DNA of 64,000 bases from Conexibacter sp. CPCC 205762 (GTDB lineage Bacteria; Actinomycetota; Thermoleophilia; Solirubrobacterales; Solirubrobacteraceae), in the NCBI RefSeq assembly GCF_030646155.1, contig NZ_JAUTDN010000001.1, positions 124,001-188,000 on the forward strand, in the 5' to 3' direction. A program made the translations under genes and the position numbers. Each line of letters starts with the position of its first letter. Position 1 is the first letter of the stretch. This document shows positions 1 to 10,070 of this stretch, one piece after another. The notes under the pieces are model-generated. The model was not told the origin of the DNA. It saw only the letters and a list, made by a program, of their open reading frames with translations, and did not search any database.

Positions 1-1752
<1,752 letters not shown>

Positions 1753-1835
1753 AGGCGGGGCGGGCCACGTCGCGCGCCTGGGGCGCCGCGCCCCGCGCGG
1801 AAGCGAGCGGCCCGCGAGCGTGATGCGGCCGGCGC

Positions 1836-2510
1836 CTAGCGCGCCGGCTTCAGCGCGGTCGCGATCGCGGCGGAGATCTCGCGCAGGCGGGCGGGGTTGC
1901 CGTCGAACCGTCTCAGCGGGGTGCCGCGGCGGCCGATAGCGAGCGCCGGCGTGCCGCTGACGCCGAGCTGGCGGCTGCTGCGTCTCGCCAGCCGCAGCGG
2001 GTCGAGCGTCGCGTCGGCGCGGGCGCGGGCGAGCGCCGCGTCGGCGTCGAGGCCGGGGATCGCGGCGGCGATCGCGGCGAGGAAGTCGTCGGTCGCGTAG
2101 CCGCTCGCCTCCTCGCCCTGCGCGTCCAGCAGCCGCGCGGTCGTCGGCCACAGCAGGTTCTGCTCGCCGGCGGCGACCGCGAGCCGCGCGGTCCGCACCG
2201 AGTCGCGGCCGATGAACGTCAGGAAGCGCTGGCGGATCCGCAGCGTGCCGTCGGCGACCCAGCGTCTGACGACACGCGGCAGCGTCTCCGCCTCGAAATC
2301 GCGGCAGTACGGGCATTGCAGGTCGCTGTAGACCTCCATCACGACCGGCGCGTCCGGCTTGCCGAGCCACGGCCCGCGCTGCGGCAGCCCGGCGATCGCC
2401 TGCTCCAGCGGCGTCGTCGTGTCGAGCGGGGCGGCCGCTGCCACCCCCGAAGAGGCTCCGATCACGACACAGAGCAGGAGCGGAAGGAGGATGCGACGGC
2501 GACCGAACAT
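1836..2510 (-). CDS. Secreted DsbA-family thiol-disulfide oxidoreductase
   Basis: A 224-residue thioredoxin-fold protein of the DsbA/Thioredoxin_4 type, expected to oxidise or isomerise disulfides outside the membrane. An N-terminal Arg cluster and hydrophobic segment (MFGRRRILLPLLLCVV...) ending near AAAA form a signal peptide or anchor. The active site is CPYC at about residues 66-69 within YSDLQCPYCRDFEAETL. A cis-proline candidate lies in GVSGTPALAIG near the C-terminus, followed by a redox-fold helix. The start chosen is ATG 2510, just before the signal sequence; the frame stays open further upstream but runs antisense to the divergent acyltransferase. No partner such as DsbB is adjacent. 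Confidence 0.88.
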   Translation of the reverse strand: MFGRRRILLPLLLCVVIGASSGVAAAAPLDTTTPLEQAIAGLPQRGPWLGKPDAPVVMEVYSDLQCPYCRDFEAETLPRVVRRWVADGTLRIRQRFLTFIGRDSVRTARLAVAAGEQNLLWPTTARLLDAQGEEASGYATDDFLAAIAAAIPGLDADAALARARADATLDPLRLARRSSRQLGVSGTPALAIGRRGTPLRRFDGNPARLREISAAIATALKPAR

Positions 2511-2555
2511 GCGCCCATGATCGCCGATGCGCACGCGAATCGATAGCGTGCCCGG

Positions 2556-3158
2556 ATGACCGAATCCTCGGAGCTGCGGCGGCAGGCGACCCTGTGGGCG
2601 CAGAAGTGGCGCTGGTATCAGCGCAACGAGCTGCCGTGGAACCGGGGCCGCATCCACTGGGAGCTGATGCGGCGGGAGGCGTTCGCGCGCTGGCCGCTGC
2701 ACGGCAACGTGCTGGAGGCGCTGCAGCAGGGCCGGCTGGAGCTGGGCGCCGGCGTCCTGTTCGAGCCCGGCGTCTGGCTGACGGCGCCCGACCAGGCGCG
2801 CATCCGCATCGGCGCCGGCAGCTTCCTCAACATGGGCGTGATGGTCGCGGCGATGGAGCTGGTCGAGATCGGCGAGCACTGCATGTTCGCCAACGGCTGC
2901 CTGATCAGCGACGCCAACCACCGCTTCGACGACCCGCAGAAGCCGGTCCCGTGGCAGGGCTTCACGAGCAAGGGCCCGACGCGGATCGGCGACAACGTCT
3001 GGTGCGGCGCCAACGTCGTCGTCACCAGCGGTGTGACGATCGGCGAGCGCGCGGTGATCGGCGCCAACAGCGTCGTCACGAGCGACATCCCGCCGTTCAC
3101 GATCGCCGCCGGCGCGCCCGCGAAGCCGCTGACGCAGATCGAGTACCCCGCCGGGTAG
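2556..3158 (+). CDS. Hexapeptide-repeat acyltransferase (maa/lacA-like)
   Basis: A 200-residue left-handed beta-helix acyltransferase, probably transferring an acetyl group from acetyl-CoA to a sugar or envelope precursor. The first 70 residues are helical and Trp-rich; then come isoleucine-patch hexapeptides (IRIGAGSF, VEIGEHCMF, TRIGDNVWCGANVVV, VTIGERAVIGANSVV) and the typical exit TSDIPPFTIAAGAPAK. The likely catalytic His is in ISDANHRF. Divergent from the DsbA-like gene with a 45-bp gap; convergent with the membrane protein at 3195. The acceptor cannot be read from the sequence. Confidence 0.9.
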   Translation: MTESSELRRQATLWAQKWRWYQRNELPWNRGRIHWELMRREAFARWPLHGNVLEALQQGRLELGAGVLFEPGVWLTAPDQARIRIGAGSFLNMGVMVAAMELVEIGEHCMFANGCLISDANHRFDDPQKPVPWQGFTSKGPTRIGDNVWCGANVVVTSGVTIGERAVIGANSVVTSDIPPFTIAAGAPAKPLTQIEYPAG

Positions 3159-3194
3159 GCGCCCGCGCGGGGCGAAGGGCGGCGCGGACGCGCG

Positions 3195-4787
3195 TCAGGA
3201 CGGCTCGTCGCAGGCGCGCGCCGGGTCGCCGAGGGCGGCGCCGACGCTCCAGTCCGCTCTCACCTCCCACGACCCCGGTCCGGGCACGCCCAGCAGCGTG
3301 AAGCCTCTCGCCGAGCGCTCGACGCAGGCGCCGGGCGGCGGGGTCCAGAAGGGCGTCCAGCGGATCCGCACCAGCACCCTGCCCGGATGGGTCGTCGCGA
3401 CGGTGAAGCTGTCGCCGTCGAGCCGCGTCAGCCTGCCGCCGCTCGCCAGCGGCTGCGGATCGGTGAGCGCGAACAGGCGCCAGTGGTCGGAGCGCCAGAC
3501 CTCGCGCAGGTACGGCGGCGGGTCGGCCAGCAGCCGCTCCTCGAGCTGGCCCCAGCGCTCCTTCGGCGCGTCGCTGACCGCCACGTGGGTGATCCCGAGT
3601 CTGCGCAGCCACGCCTCGTACTCGCCCGCGTCCAGCTCGTCTCTGTAGAAGAGCGCGTTGTAGCGCGCGTCGAGCTGCGTCTGCCAGCCGCGCGCGAGCG
3701 CGACGTGGGGCGCGACGTAGACCGACTCCCAGCGCGTCGAGGTCGGTACCACCTCGACGCGGCCGTGCGGCTCGGCCTTGAGGCGATCGAGCAGCGGCTG
3801 GAAGTAGGAGGCGGTCGTCGCCGGGCTCGTGTCGGCCTTGATCAGCTCGGTCACCGGCGCCCATAGCTGCCAGCCGACGATCAGCAGGCAGGTCGCCGCC
3901 GTCAGCAGCCGCGAGCGGCCGGAGCGGGCGCCCAGCAGCAGCACCGGCCCCGCGACCAGCACGCCCAGCCGCGCGACGTTGCTGCCCATCGGCGACGGCA
4001 CGGCGAACGCTCCGGCGACCGCGACCGCGTACAGCAGCGCGCCGGTCCGCAGCTCCTTCTCGCGCGGGTCGAGCCCGGCCCAGACGCCCAGCGCGATGAT
4101 GATCGCGAGCGCCGCGCCGCCGGCGCCGTACGGCTGCGCGCCGCCCTCCGGGAACAGCACCGCCGTCGCGACCGGCACGACCAGCGGCCCGCCCAGCACC
4201 AGCGGCCGCCAGCGCGGCGCGACCGCGCGGATCCCGGCCGGCAGCACGACCACCAGCAGCAGCGCCGTCACGGGGCTGGCGGCCGCCGTCGCGACGCCGA
4301 GCGCGACCGCCAGCGGCCAGCGGCGGTGCGACAGCGCGACGACGCAGCCGAGCGCGAAGGTGACGCCGAGCGCGAACGTCAGCCGCCCGATGAAGAGGTC
4401 GCCGACGGCGGCGAGCGCGAACCAGGCGACCGCGAGCCGCACCTCGCGCCCGGGCCAGTGCAGCCGCACGAGGTGGGCGAACAGCAGCGCCGAGACGAGC
4501 ACGGAGCCGACGCCGACGGTGCGCGGCCCGAAGGCGGCCGCCAGCGGCGGGAACAGCAGGCTGTAGCCGGGCAGGTGGTGGCCGGCGAACCAGCCGTTGT
4601 CCCACAGCGCGAAGCCCTCGCGGCCGAACAGGTTCGCGCGGTAGACCTGCGCGGCGAGGTCGGCGGTGCGCGGGTCGAGCGCGACCCACAATGCGATCAG
4701 TGTGCCGGCGCAGAGCAGCGCCTGCAGCAACGTCCAGCCGCCCGCGCGGGAGACGGCGGCGGCGTGCGGGCGCGGCGGATCGACCAT
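3195..4787 (-). CDS. Large polytopic membrane protein with C-terminal soluble domain
   Basis: A 530-residue protein. The first ~300 residues alternate hydrophobic helices with short loops, including the conserved-looking NLFGREGFALWDNGWFAGHHLPGYSLLFPPLAA after the first helix. Residues ~330-520 are soluble and presumably exposed (HGRVEVVPTSTRWESVYVAPH..., WLRRLGITHVAVSD). That layout resembles YfhO/GT-C membrane glycosyltransferase relatives, where the acidic loop after TM1 is catalytic, but I see no unambiguous DxD or DxE, so the enzyme call is only a suggestion. The sequence just upstream of the ATG can fold a GGGAGG/CCTCCC stem (minus strand, within 4788-4825), which could modulate initiation. 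Confidence 0.72.
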   Translation of the reverse strand: MVDPPRPHAAAVSRAGGWTLLQALLCAGTLIALWVALDPRTADLAAQVYRANLFGREGFALWDNGWFAGHHLPGYSLLFPPLAAAFGPRTVGVGSVLVSALLFAHLVRLHWPGREVRLAVAWFALAAVGDLFIGRLTFALGVTFALGCVVALSHRRWPLAVALGVATAAASPVTALLLVVVLPAGIRAVAPRWRPLVLGGPLVVPVATAVLFPEGGAQPYGAGGAALAIIIALGVWAGLDPREKELRTGALLYAVAVAGAFAVPSPMGSNVARLGVLVAGPVLLLGARSGRSRLLTAATCLLIVGWQLWAPVTELIKADTSPATTASYFQPLLDRLKAEPHGRVEVVPTSTRWESVYVAPHVALARGWQTQLDARYNALFYRDELDAGEYEAWLRRLGITHVAVSDAPKERWGQLEERLLADPPPYLREVWRSDHWRLFALTDPQPLASGGRLTRLDGDSFTVATTHPGRVLVRIRWTPFWTPPPGACVERSARGFTLLGVPGPGSWEVRADWSVGAALGDPARACDEPS

Positions 4788-4848
4788 TCCGGCCGGGAGG
4801 ATCGCCGCCGCGGCGCCTCCCAGTGGTGTCGAATCGGTGAAGGCGTCG

Positions 4849-5094
4849 TTACTTGCTCAGCATCGTGCTGATGCCAAAGACGATCGCGCCGATGCAGACG
4901 GCCAGCCCGATCAGCGCGACGGCGCCGTAGCCGGCCATCGCGGCCGGCCGCGACTGCTGCTGCGCCTCGCCGGCGCGCACCGCGCCGAGCAGCACGAGCG
5001 AGAAGGCGATGCTGATGCCGGTGCCGGCCAGCAGCCCGACCAGGACGACCTCCAGCAGCTGGCCCCAGTCGACGATCTCCGCGAACGGCAGCAT
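4849..5094 (-). CDS. Small membrane protein at the end of the pit operon
   Basis: An 81-residue protein with two hydrophobic segments (LLEVVLVGLLAGTGISIAFSLVLLGAV and YGAVALIGLAVCIGAIVFGI) separated by a short charged loop (RAGEAQQQSRPAAMA). Its ATG overlaps the stop of the PiT permease by one base (TGATG), so the two are translationally coupled. I do not recognise the family with certainty. The constant position beside the phosphate permease suggests an accessory subunit or assembly factor. Too short for a transporter by itself. Confidence 0.8.
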   Translation of the reverse strand: MLPFAEIVDWGQLLEVVLVGLLAGTGISIAFSLVLLGAVRAGEAQQQSRPAAMAGYGAVALIGLAVCIGAIVFGISTMLSK

Positions 5095-6206
5095 CAGCTC
5101 GACTCGGTCGCGGTCGTCGTGATCGAGCCGCCCTGCTGCAGCCGCCGCGCGAATATGAAGACGACCAGCGCGACGCCCGCCAGGGCGACGATCACCGGGC
5201 CGGCCGCGCCGTCGCCGAACAGGTGCGTGATCGCGTAGACGAGGCCGCCGACGAACGCCGACGCCGGCAGCGTCAGCACCCAGGCGATCATGATGTTGTA
5301 CGCGACGCCCCAGCGCACGGCCGAGAGCCGCTTGGCGGCGCCGGCGCCCATGATCGCGCCGGAGATCGTGTGCGTCGTCGAGAGCGGGTAGCCGAAGTGG
5401 GTCGCAGCGAGGATCGCGGCAGAGCCGGCGCCCTGCGCGGCGAAGCCCTGCGCCGGATCCATCTTGATGATCCGGCTGCCCATCGTCTTGATGATTCTCC
5501 AGCCGCCGAGGTAGGTGCCGAGCGCGATCGCGGTCGCGGCCGAGACGACGACCCAGGAGGGCACCGAGGCGTCCTGATGGAGGTGGCCGCTGGAGATCAG
5601 CGCGAGCGTGATGATGCCCATCGTCTTCTGCGCGTCGTTGGTGCCGTGCGCGAGCGCCAGCAGGCCGCCGGAGAAGATCTGGCCGACGCGGAAGCCGCGG
5701 CTGACCGGGCCTGGCGCCAGCCGCCCGACGATCCGGTAGCAGCAGAGGATCGCCAGCCCCGCGGCCGAGAACGCCAGCAGCGGCGCGATCAGCGCGGGCA
5801 CGAGCACCTTCGCGATGATCCCGTCGCCGTTGATCGCGCTCGTGCCGACGGCGACGAACATCGCGCCGACGACGCCGCCGATCAGCGCATGCGAGCTGCT
5901 CGACGGCAGCCCGAAGTACCACGTCACGAGGTTCCAGACGATCGCCCCGACCAGGCCGGCGAAGACGATCGTCGTCGTCACCTGGCCCTGGTCGACGATG
6001 TTGTTGGCGATCGTCGAGGCGACCTCCAGCGACAGGAAGGCGCCGACGAAGTTCAGCACCGCCGCCAGCGCGACCGCGACGCGCGGGTTCAGCGCCCGCG
6101 TCGAGATCGAGGTGGCGACGACGTTGGCGGTGTCGTGGAAGCCGTTGGTGAAGTCGAACGCGAGCGCGGTCGCGACGACGATGAAGAGGATGATGTCCTG
6201 ATCCAT
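5094..6206 (-). CDS. pit: PiT-family inorganic phosphate transporter
   Basis: A 370-residue low-affinity phosphate:cation symporter. The two inverted PiT signature copies are visible: DFTNGFHDTANVVATSIS near residue 20 and ALAHGTNDAQKTMGIITLAL around residue 180, each with the G-F/T-x-D-x-A/N core that lines the phosphate site. About ten hydrophobic helices; the length is typical of the short bacterial/archaeal PiT type. It follows the DUF47 gene by 16 bp and is coupled to a small membrane protein downstream. The operon carries PHO-box-like repeats in front (6851-6883), so control by extracellular phosphate is likely. Confidence 0.95.
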   Translation of the reverse strand: MDQDIILFIVVATALAFDFTNGFHDTANVVATSISTRALNPRVAVALAAVLNFVGAFLSLEVASTIANNIVDQGQVTTTIVFAGLVGAIVWNLVTWYFGLPSSSSHALIGGVVGAMFVAVGTSAINGDGIIAKVLVPALIAPLLAFSAAGLAILCCYRIVGRLAPGPVSRGFRVGQIFSGGLLALAHGTNDAQKTMGIITLALISSGHLHQDASVPSWVVVSAATAIALGTYLGGWRIIKTMGSRIIKMDPAQGFAAQGAGSAAILAATHFGYPLSTTHTISGAIMGAGAAKRLSAVRWGVAYNIMIAWVLTLPASAFVGGLVYAITHLFGDGAAGPVIVALAGVALVVFIFARRLQQGGSITTTATESS

Positions 6207-6222
6207 CGGAGCGGTCCGGGCG

Positions 6223-6849
6223 TCAGGAGTTCTTGATGACGATGCCCTCGAGCACGTTGGCGACGTGCTCGGTGGCGTCGATCGCGTCCTCCAGCCGCTC
6301 GAACAGGTCCTTCCAGCGGATCACGACCATCGGGTCGATGCCGGTGTCGAACAGCGAGGCGATCGCCTCGCGCACGACCCGGTCGCCCTCGTTCTCGAGC
6401 CGGTTGACCTCGACGGTGTAGTGCGAGATGTCCTTGAAGTCGCGCATCCGCGGGATCGCCTCGACGATCTGGCGCGTCGACTGGAAGAGGATGTGGGCCA
6501 GCCGCTGCGCCTGCTCCATCGGCGCCTCGATCTTGTAGAGCCCGAGGTAGTCGGCGACTTCTTCGGTGAAGTCGACGATGTCGTCGATTCTCGACGCCAG
6601 CTCGAGGATGTCCTCGCGGTCGATCGGCGTCACGAAGGTGTTGTTGAGCCGCTGGATCACGTCGTGCGTGATGCGGTCGCCCTCCTGCTCGCAGATCAGG
6701 ATGTCGCGGGCGAGGTTCTTCGTGTCGGGGAAGCCCCGCAGCATCTGGTCGAGCAGGTCGGCCGCCTGGTGCGCATTGCGGCCCGCCTCCTCGAACAGGT
6801 CGAAGAACTCGCGATCACGGGGGGAGAAGATCTGGGAGAGGCGCGCCAT
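6223..6849 (-). CDS. DUF47/PhoU-like phosphate transport regulator
   Basis: A 208-residue all-helical cytosolic protein of the DUF47 (PhoU-related) family, usually encoded beside PiT permeases and thought to gate them or bind metal-phosphate clusters. Visible are acidic helix patterns such as LICEQEGDRITHDVIQRLNN and EVNRLENEGDRVVREAIASLF, the E-x-x-x-D metal-binding repeats of PhoU-like proteins. I chose ATG 6849 (MARLSQIFSPRDREFF), which matches the usual family N-terminus; an in-frame TTG at 6885 lies further upstream but would place coding sequence over the direct-repeat operator. First gene of the operon. Confidence 0.93.
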   Translation of the reverse strand: MARLSQIFSPRDREFFDLFEEAGRNAHQAADLLDQMLRGFPDTKNLARDILICEQEGDRITHDVIQRLNNTFVTPIDREDILELASRIDDIVDFTEEVADYLGLYKIEAPMEQAQRLAHILFQSTRQIVEAIPRMRDFKDISHYTVEVNRLENEGDRVVREAIASLFDTGIDPMVVIRWKDLFERLEDAIDATEHVANVLEGIVIKNS

Positions 6850-6850
6850 G

Positions 6851-6883
6851 TCTTTGTGAACGATCCGTGTACGGAATGTGAAC
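6851..6883 (-). promoter_or_regulatory. PHO-box-like triple 11-bp direct repeat
   Basis: Read on the minus strand the bases just upstream of the DUF47 start form three contiguous 11-nt units, GTTCACATTCC, GTACACGGATC and GTTCACAAAGA. Units one and three share GTTCACA; the middle one keeps GTaCACg. Contiguous 11-nt direct repeats with a GTTCAC core are the established form of the actinobacterial PhoP box (PhoR-PhoP phosphate-starvation system). The array ends one base before the ATG, so a bound regulator would cover the promoter of a leaderless or short-leader mRNA. No phoPR genes are in the window. Confidence 0.65.
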
Positions 6884-6912
6884 AACGAACGCGCGCCAGT
6901 GTAGAGACTGAG

Positions 6913-6942
6913 CCGGCAGGGCGCCCCTGGGCGCCCTGCCGG
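6913..6942 (-). terminator. Perfect 14-bp GC hairpin after panB
   Basis: The arms ccggcagggcgccc and gggcgccctgccgg pair perfectly around a 2-nt loop, starting 13 bp after the panB stop on the minus strand. There is no T-tract, which is common for actinobacterial hairpin terminators. It separates the pantothenate operon from the phosphate operon. Confidence 0.7.
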
Positions 6943-6955
6943 ACCCTGCTCAGAG

Positions 6956-7840
6956 CTACCCGAGCTCGGCGCGGAAGCGCTCGAACTCGGCGGGATCGAT
7001 CGAGTACGTGTGGTCTGCCTCGGGGTAGCGCTGCGTGCGCACGTCCTCGGTGTAGGCGCGCACGCCCGCGACCATCTCGTCGTGCAGCGAGGCGTAGCGC
7101 TTGACGAAGCGCGCGCCGACGCCCTCGCGGATCCCGAGCAGGTCGTGGAAGACCAGCACCTGGCCGTCGGTCGCGCCGCCGGCGCCGATCCCGATCACGG
7201 GGATCTCCATCCGCTCCATCAGCACGGCCGCGACCTGCGCCGGGATCGCCTCGAAGACGATCGAGAAGCAGCCGGCCTCCTGCAGCGCGAGCGCGTCGCG
7301 CGCGACGTCGAGCGCGCGCTCGGCCGTGCGGCCCTGGGCGCGGTAGCCGCCGAGCGCGGTCGCCGTCTGCGGCGTCAGGCCGACGTGGCCCATCACCGGG
7401 ATGCCGGCGTTCACGAGCGCGCGGGCGCGCTCCGCAGCGACGCCGTTGGCCTCCAGCTTGACGGCGTCGGCGCCGGCCTCCTTGATGAAGCGGCGGGCGG
7501 TCTCGATCGCCTGCTGGTCGGAGGCCTCGAACGAGCCGAACGGCAGGTCGGCGACCAGCAGCGGCGTGCGCAGTCCGCGCCGCACGGCGCTGGCGAGCAT
7601 CAGCATCTCCTCGACCGAGACGGGCACGGTCGAGGGGTAGCCGAGCACGGTCATCGCGCCCGAGTCGCCGACCAGCACGACGTCGACGCCGGCCTGCTCG
7701 GCGACGACGGCGGACGGGTAGTCGTAGGCGGTGACCATTGCGATCGGCTCGCCGAGGCGCTTCTTCTCCTGCAGCTGCGGGAGCGAGACCGGCAGCCGGT
7801 CGATCGCACCGGCATTGGTCGGAACGGGTGCAGCGGACAT
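6956..7840 (-). CDS. panB: 3-methyl-2-oxobutanoate hydroxymethyltransferase
   Basis: A 294-residue TIM-barrel enzyme, first committed step of pantothenate synthesis: ketoisovalerate plus methylene-tetrahydrofolate to ketopantoate. Visible: the Mg-binding VLVGDSGAMTVLGYPSTVPVSVEEM, catalytic EANG in VKLEANGVAAERARAL, PVMGHVGLTPQTATALGGYRAQGR, IVFEAIPAQVAA and IGIGAGGATDGQVLVFHDLLGI. A good ribosome site (AAGGAG) precedes the ATG. Last gene of the run DUF2520-panC-panD-panB and followed by a strong hairpin. Confidence 0.97.
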   Translation of the reverse strand: MSAAPVPTNAGAIDRLPVSLPQLQEKKRLGEPIAMVTAYDYPSAVVAEQAGVDVVLVGDSGAMTVLGYPSTVPVSVEEMLMLASAVRRGLRTPLLVADLPFGSFEASDQQAIETARRFIKEAGADAVKLEANGVAAERARALVNAGIPVMGHVGLTPQTATALGGYRAQGRTAERALDVARDALALQEAGCFSIVFEAIPAQVAAVLMERMEIPVIGIGAGGATDGQVLVFHDLLGIREGVGARFVKRYASLHDEMVAGVRAYTEDVRTQRYPEADHTYSIDPAEFERFRAELG

Positions 7841-7854
7841 GGCGTAACTCCTTG

Positions 7855-8250
7855 TCAGGCGGGGTTGGCGCCCGTCAAGAGGGTCGCCACCTCGCTGTCG
7901 ACGTGGATGATGCGGTTGTCGGAATCGACGTGCACGACAGTCGGGACGTAGTGCTCCATCTCCGTCTTGTCGTACTGGGCGTAAGAGATGACGATGACCG
8001 TGTCGCCGTGGTGGACGAGCCGGGCCGCCGCGCCGTTGACCTTGATCTCGCCCGAGCCGCGCTCGCCGGCGATCGTGTAGGTCTCGAAGCGGGCGCCGTT
8101 GTCGACGTCGACGACGGCGACCTGCTCGTGCTCGAGGATGTCGGAGGCCTCCAGCAGGTCCGGGTCGATCGTGATCGAGCCGACGTAGTGGAGGTCGGAC
8201 GCGGTCACCGTCGCTCGGTGGATCTTCGACTTCAGCATCGTGCGGATCAT
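7855..8250 (-). CDS. panD: Aspartate 1-decarboxylase proenzyme
   Basis: A 131-residue pyruvoyl enzyme making beta-alanine from aspartate for pantothenate. The self-cleavage site Gly-Ser is visible in [14 protein letters not shown] at about residues 24-25, where Ser becomes the pyruvoyl group. Lys9 ([11 protein letters not shown]), the conserved [21 protein letters not shown] and [12 protein letters not shown] complete the family pattern. The ATG overlaps the panC stop by four bases (ATGA). Normal length for the family. Confidence 0.97.
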   Translation of the reverse strand: MIRTMLKSKIHRATVTASDLHYVGSITIDPDLLEASDILEHEQVAVVDVDNGARFETYTIAGERGSGEIKVNGAAARLVHHGDTVIVISYAQYDKTEMEHYVPTVVHVDSDNRIIHVDSEVATLLTGANPA

Positions 8251-9122
8251 GCGGCGGGCTCCGGGGTCGCGTCAGGGGCGGACAGGATCGTGTTGTCGAT
8301 CAGACGGGCGGGGCCGACGCGCGCTGCCAGCGCCATCAGCACCTCGCCGTCGACGCGCTGGACCGGCGTCAGTGTCTCCGGGCCGACGAGCGCGACGTAC
8401 TCGGGCTCGATCGCGTGCTCGGCGAGCACGGCGCGGGCGGCCGCCGAGACCTGCTCGGCGTCGCGCTCGCCCCGCTCGACCACCCGCTCGGCGGCGTCGA
8501 GCGCCCGCCGCAGCGCGACCGCCTGTATGCGGTCGTGGTCGTCGAGGTAGGCGTTGCGGCTCGACATCGCCAGCCCGTCGGCCTCGCGCACCGTCGGGCA
8601 GATCTCGACCCGCACCGGGATGTCGAGATCACGCACGAGCTTGCGGATCACGAGCGCCTGCTGGGCGTCCTTCTGGCCGAAGTAGGCGACGTCCGGCTGG
8701 ACCATGTTGAACAGCTTCGCGACGACGGTCGCGACGCCGTCGAAGTGGCCGGGACGATGCGCGCCCTCCAGCGAATCGGTCACGCCGCCGACGCTGATCG
8801 AGGTCGCGTGGCCGTCCGGGTAGACCTCCTCGACCGGCGGCGCGAACAGCACGTCGACACCCGCCGCCTCGGCGATCGCGGCGTCGCGGGCCTCGTTGCG
8901 CGGGTACTTCGACAGGTCCTCGTCTCTGCCGAACTGCGTCGGGTTGACGAACAGCGAGACGACGACGAGGTCGTTGCACTCGGCCGCCCGCTGCATCAGC
9001 GAACGGTGGCCGTCGTGAAACGCCCCCATCGTCGGGACGAGGCCGATCGAGCGCTCGGAGAGGCGCACGGGACGCAACACGGCGCGCAGCTCGGCGACGC
9101 TGCGGACGATCTGCAGACTCAT
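8247..9122 (-). CDS. panC: Pantothenate synthetase
   Basis: A 291-residue ATP-dependent ligase condensing pantoate and beta-alanine. HIGH-type motif [15 protein letters not shown] near the N-terminus, then [57 protein letters not shown], and the KMSKS-equivalent [14 protein letters not shown]. The start is ATG 9122 because it overlaps the upstream stop (ATGA) and gives the family-like [13 protein letters not shown]. It is translationally coupled both upstream (DUF2520) and downstream (panD). Confidence 0.96.
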   Translation of the reverse strand: MSLQIVRSVAELRAVLRPVRLSERSIGLVPTMGAFHDGHRSLMQRAAECNDLVVVSLFVNPTQFGRDEDLSKYPRNEARDAAIAEAAGVDVLFAPPVEEVYPDGHATSISVGGVTDSLEGAHRPGHFDGVATVVAKLFNMVQPDVAYFGQKDAQQALVIRKLVRDLDIPVRVEICPTVREADGLAMSSRNAYLDDHDRIQAVALRRALDAAERVVERGERDAEQVSAAARAVLAEHAIEPEYVALVGPETLTPVQRVDGEVLMALAARVGPARLIDNTILSAPDATPEPAA

Positions 9123-9946
9123 GGGGCTCCGCCTTGCGAGTTCCACTCCAGCGCGGGACCTGCGCTGCGCCCCGGGAACTCGCGGTCGAGGGTTGAAGTG
9201 CCCGCGAGCGCGCGGGTTGCATCGGCAAGCGTGTCGAACAGCTCCAGCAGCTCGGGCGTGCGCTCGGCGACCGCCTCGCGCTGCCGCGCGACGGTCGCCT
9301 CGTCGCCGCGCACGAGCGGCCCGGTCAGCGCGCGCTCGGCTCCGAGCGCGGCCCAGTTCTCCAGCGTCGCCCGCACGAGCGGGACGAGCGCGTCGCGGTC
9401 GAGGCCGGCGCTGGCGCCGATCCGCTCGGCGGCGGCCTCGAGCGTGACGAGGAAGTTGGAGGCGATCGAGGCGGCCGCGTGGTAGGCGGCGCGGTCCTCG
9501 TCGGCGACCGCGACCGGCGTCAGGCCCAGCCGGAAGGCGAGCGCGGTCGCGAGCGCGTGCGCGGCCGGCGTCTCGCCGGCGACGGCGGCGGCCGCGCCGG
9601 CCAGGCGCGAGGCGCCGTCGAGCGGGACGCTCATCAGCGGGTGCAGCGAGAAGCCCGTGTGCGGGGCGAGCGGCTCCAGCGTCGTCGCGCCCGAGCAGTG
9701 GCCGACGTAGCGGCCGGGGCGGGGCGCGATCGCGGCCGCGGCGCCGGCGATCTCGGCGTCGGGGACGCAGAGGATCACGACGTCGGCGTCGCCGCCGTCG
9801 GCTCCGCGTCCGAGCGGCCCGCTCGTCGCGATGCCGGCGTCGAGCAGCGCAGGCGCGAGCGCTCGGCCGAGACGGCCGGCTCCGACGATCGCGCAGCGAA
9901 GGCGCGTGAGATCAGGAAGATCCGATTCCCGTTCCAGTTCCCACAT
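9119..9946 (-). CDS. Rossmann-like/DUF2520 protein (ketopantoate-reductase-like)
   Basis: A 275-residue protein with an N-terminal NAD(P)-binding Rossmann domain (CAIVGAGRLGRALAPALLDAG) and a C-terminal helical DUF2520 domain (YHAAASIASNFLVTLEAAAERIGASAGLD...). Such proteins are typical companions of panC and panB and have been proposed to supply the ketopantoate reductase step; no panE is present here, which fits. First gene of the pantothenate operon; start ATG 9946 (MWELERESD) gives about 20 residues before the Rossmann beta strand. Confidence 0.88.
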   Translation of the reverse strand: MWELERESDLPDLTRLRCAIVGAGRLGRALAPALLDAGIATSGPLGRGADGGDADVVILCVPDAEIAGAAAAIAPRPGRYVGHCSGATTLEPLAPHTGFSLHPLMSVPLDGASRLAGAAAAVAGETPAAHALATALAFRLGLTPVAVADEDRAAYHAAASIASNFLVTLEAAAERIGASAGLDRDALVPLVRATLENWAALGAERALTGPLVRGDEATVARQREAVAERTPELLELFDTLADATRALAGTSTLDREFPGRSAGPALEWNSQGGAP

Positions 9947-10070
9947 GGGAGATACCGGTCGAGTTGCAGGTTGGCGCTGCGGGTGCGACACGAACAGTCC
10001 GCCCCCTTCGGGTGACGGCTTGGCGCAATGGTAGTACAGCTGTCGGGCGACGTGAATACCATCGTGTCCG
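9947..10070. other. Divergent intergenic region, pantothenate operon / UDG
   Basis: 124 bp between two divergent start codons, so both promoters must lie here. It contains the phrase ggcgcaatggtagtac, which resembles a tRNA D-arm, but no anticodon arm or T-loop follows. A cccccttcggg stem (about 10001-10014) could form a small hairpin. I see no convincing -35/-10 pair. Confidence 0.5.

Noticed and set aside
6851-6885. Rex operator at the DUF47 gene
   Set aside because: TTGTGAA is present, but the second half is a direct TGTGAAC repeat, not the inverted TTCACAA; the 11-bp periodicity fits a PHO box better.
10003-10060. Possible tRNA-Gly-like gene
   Set aside because: ggcgcaatggtagtac mimics a D-arm, but no anticodon stem, GTTCGAATC-type T-loop or matching acceptor follows.
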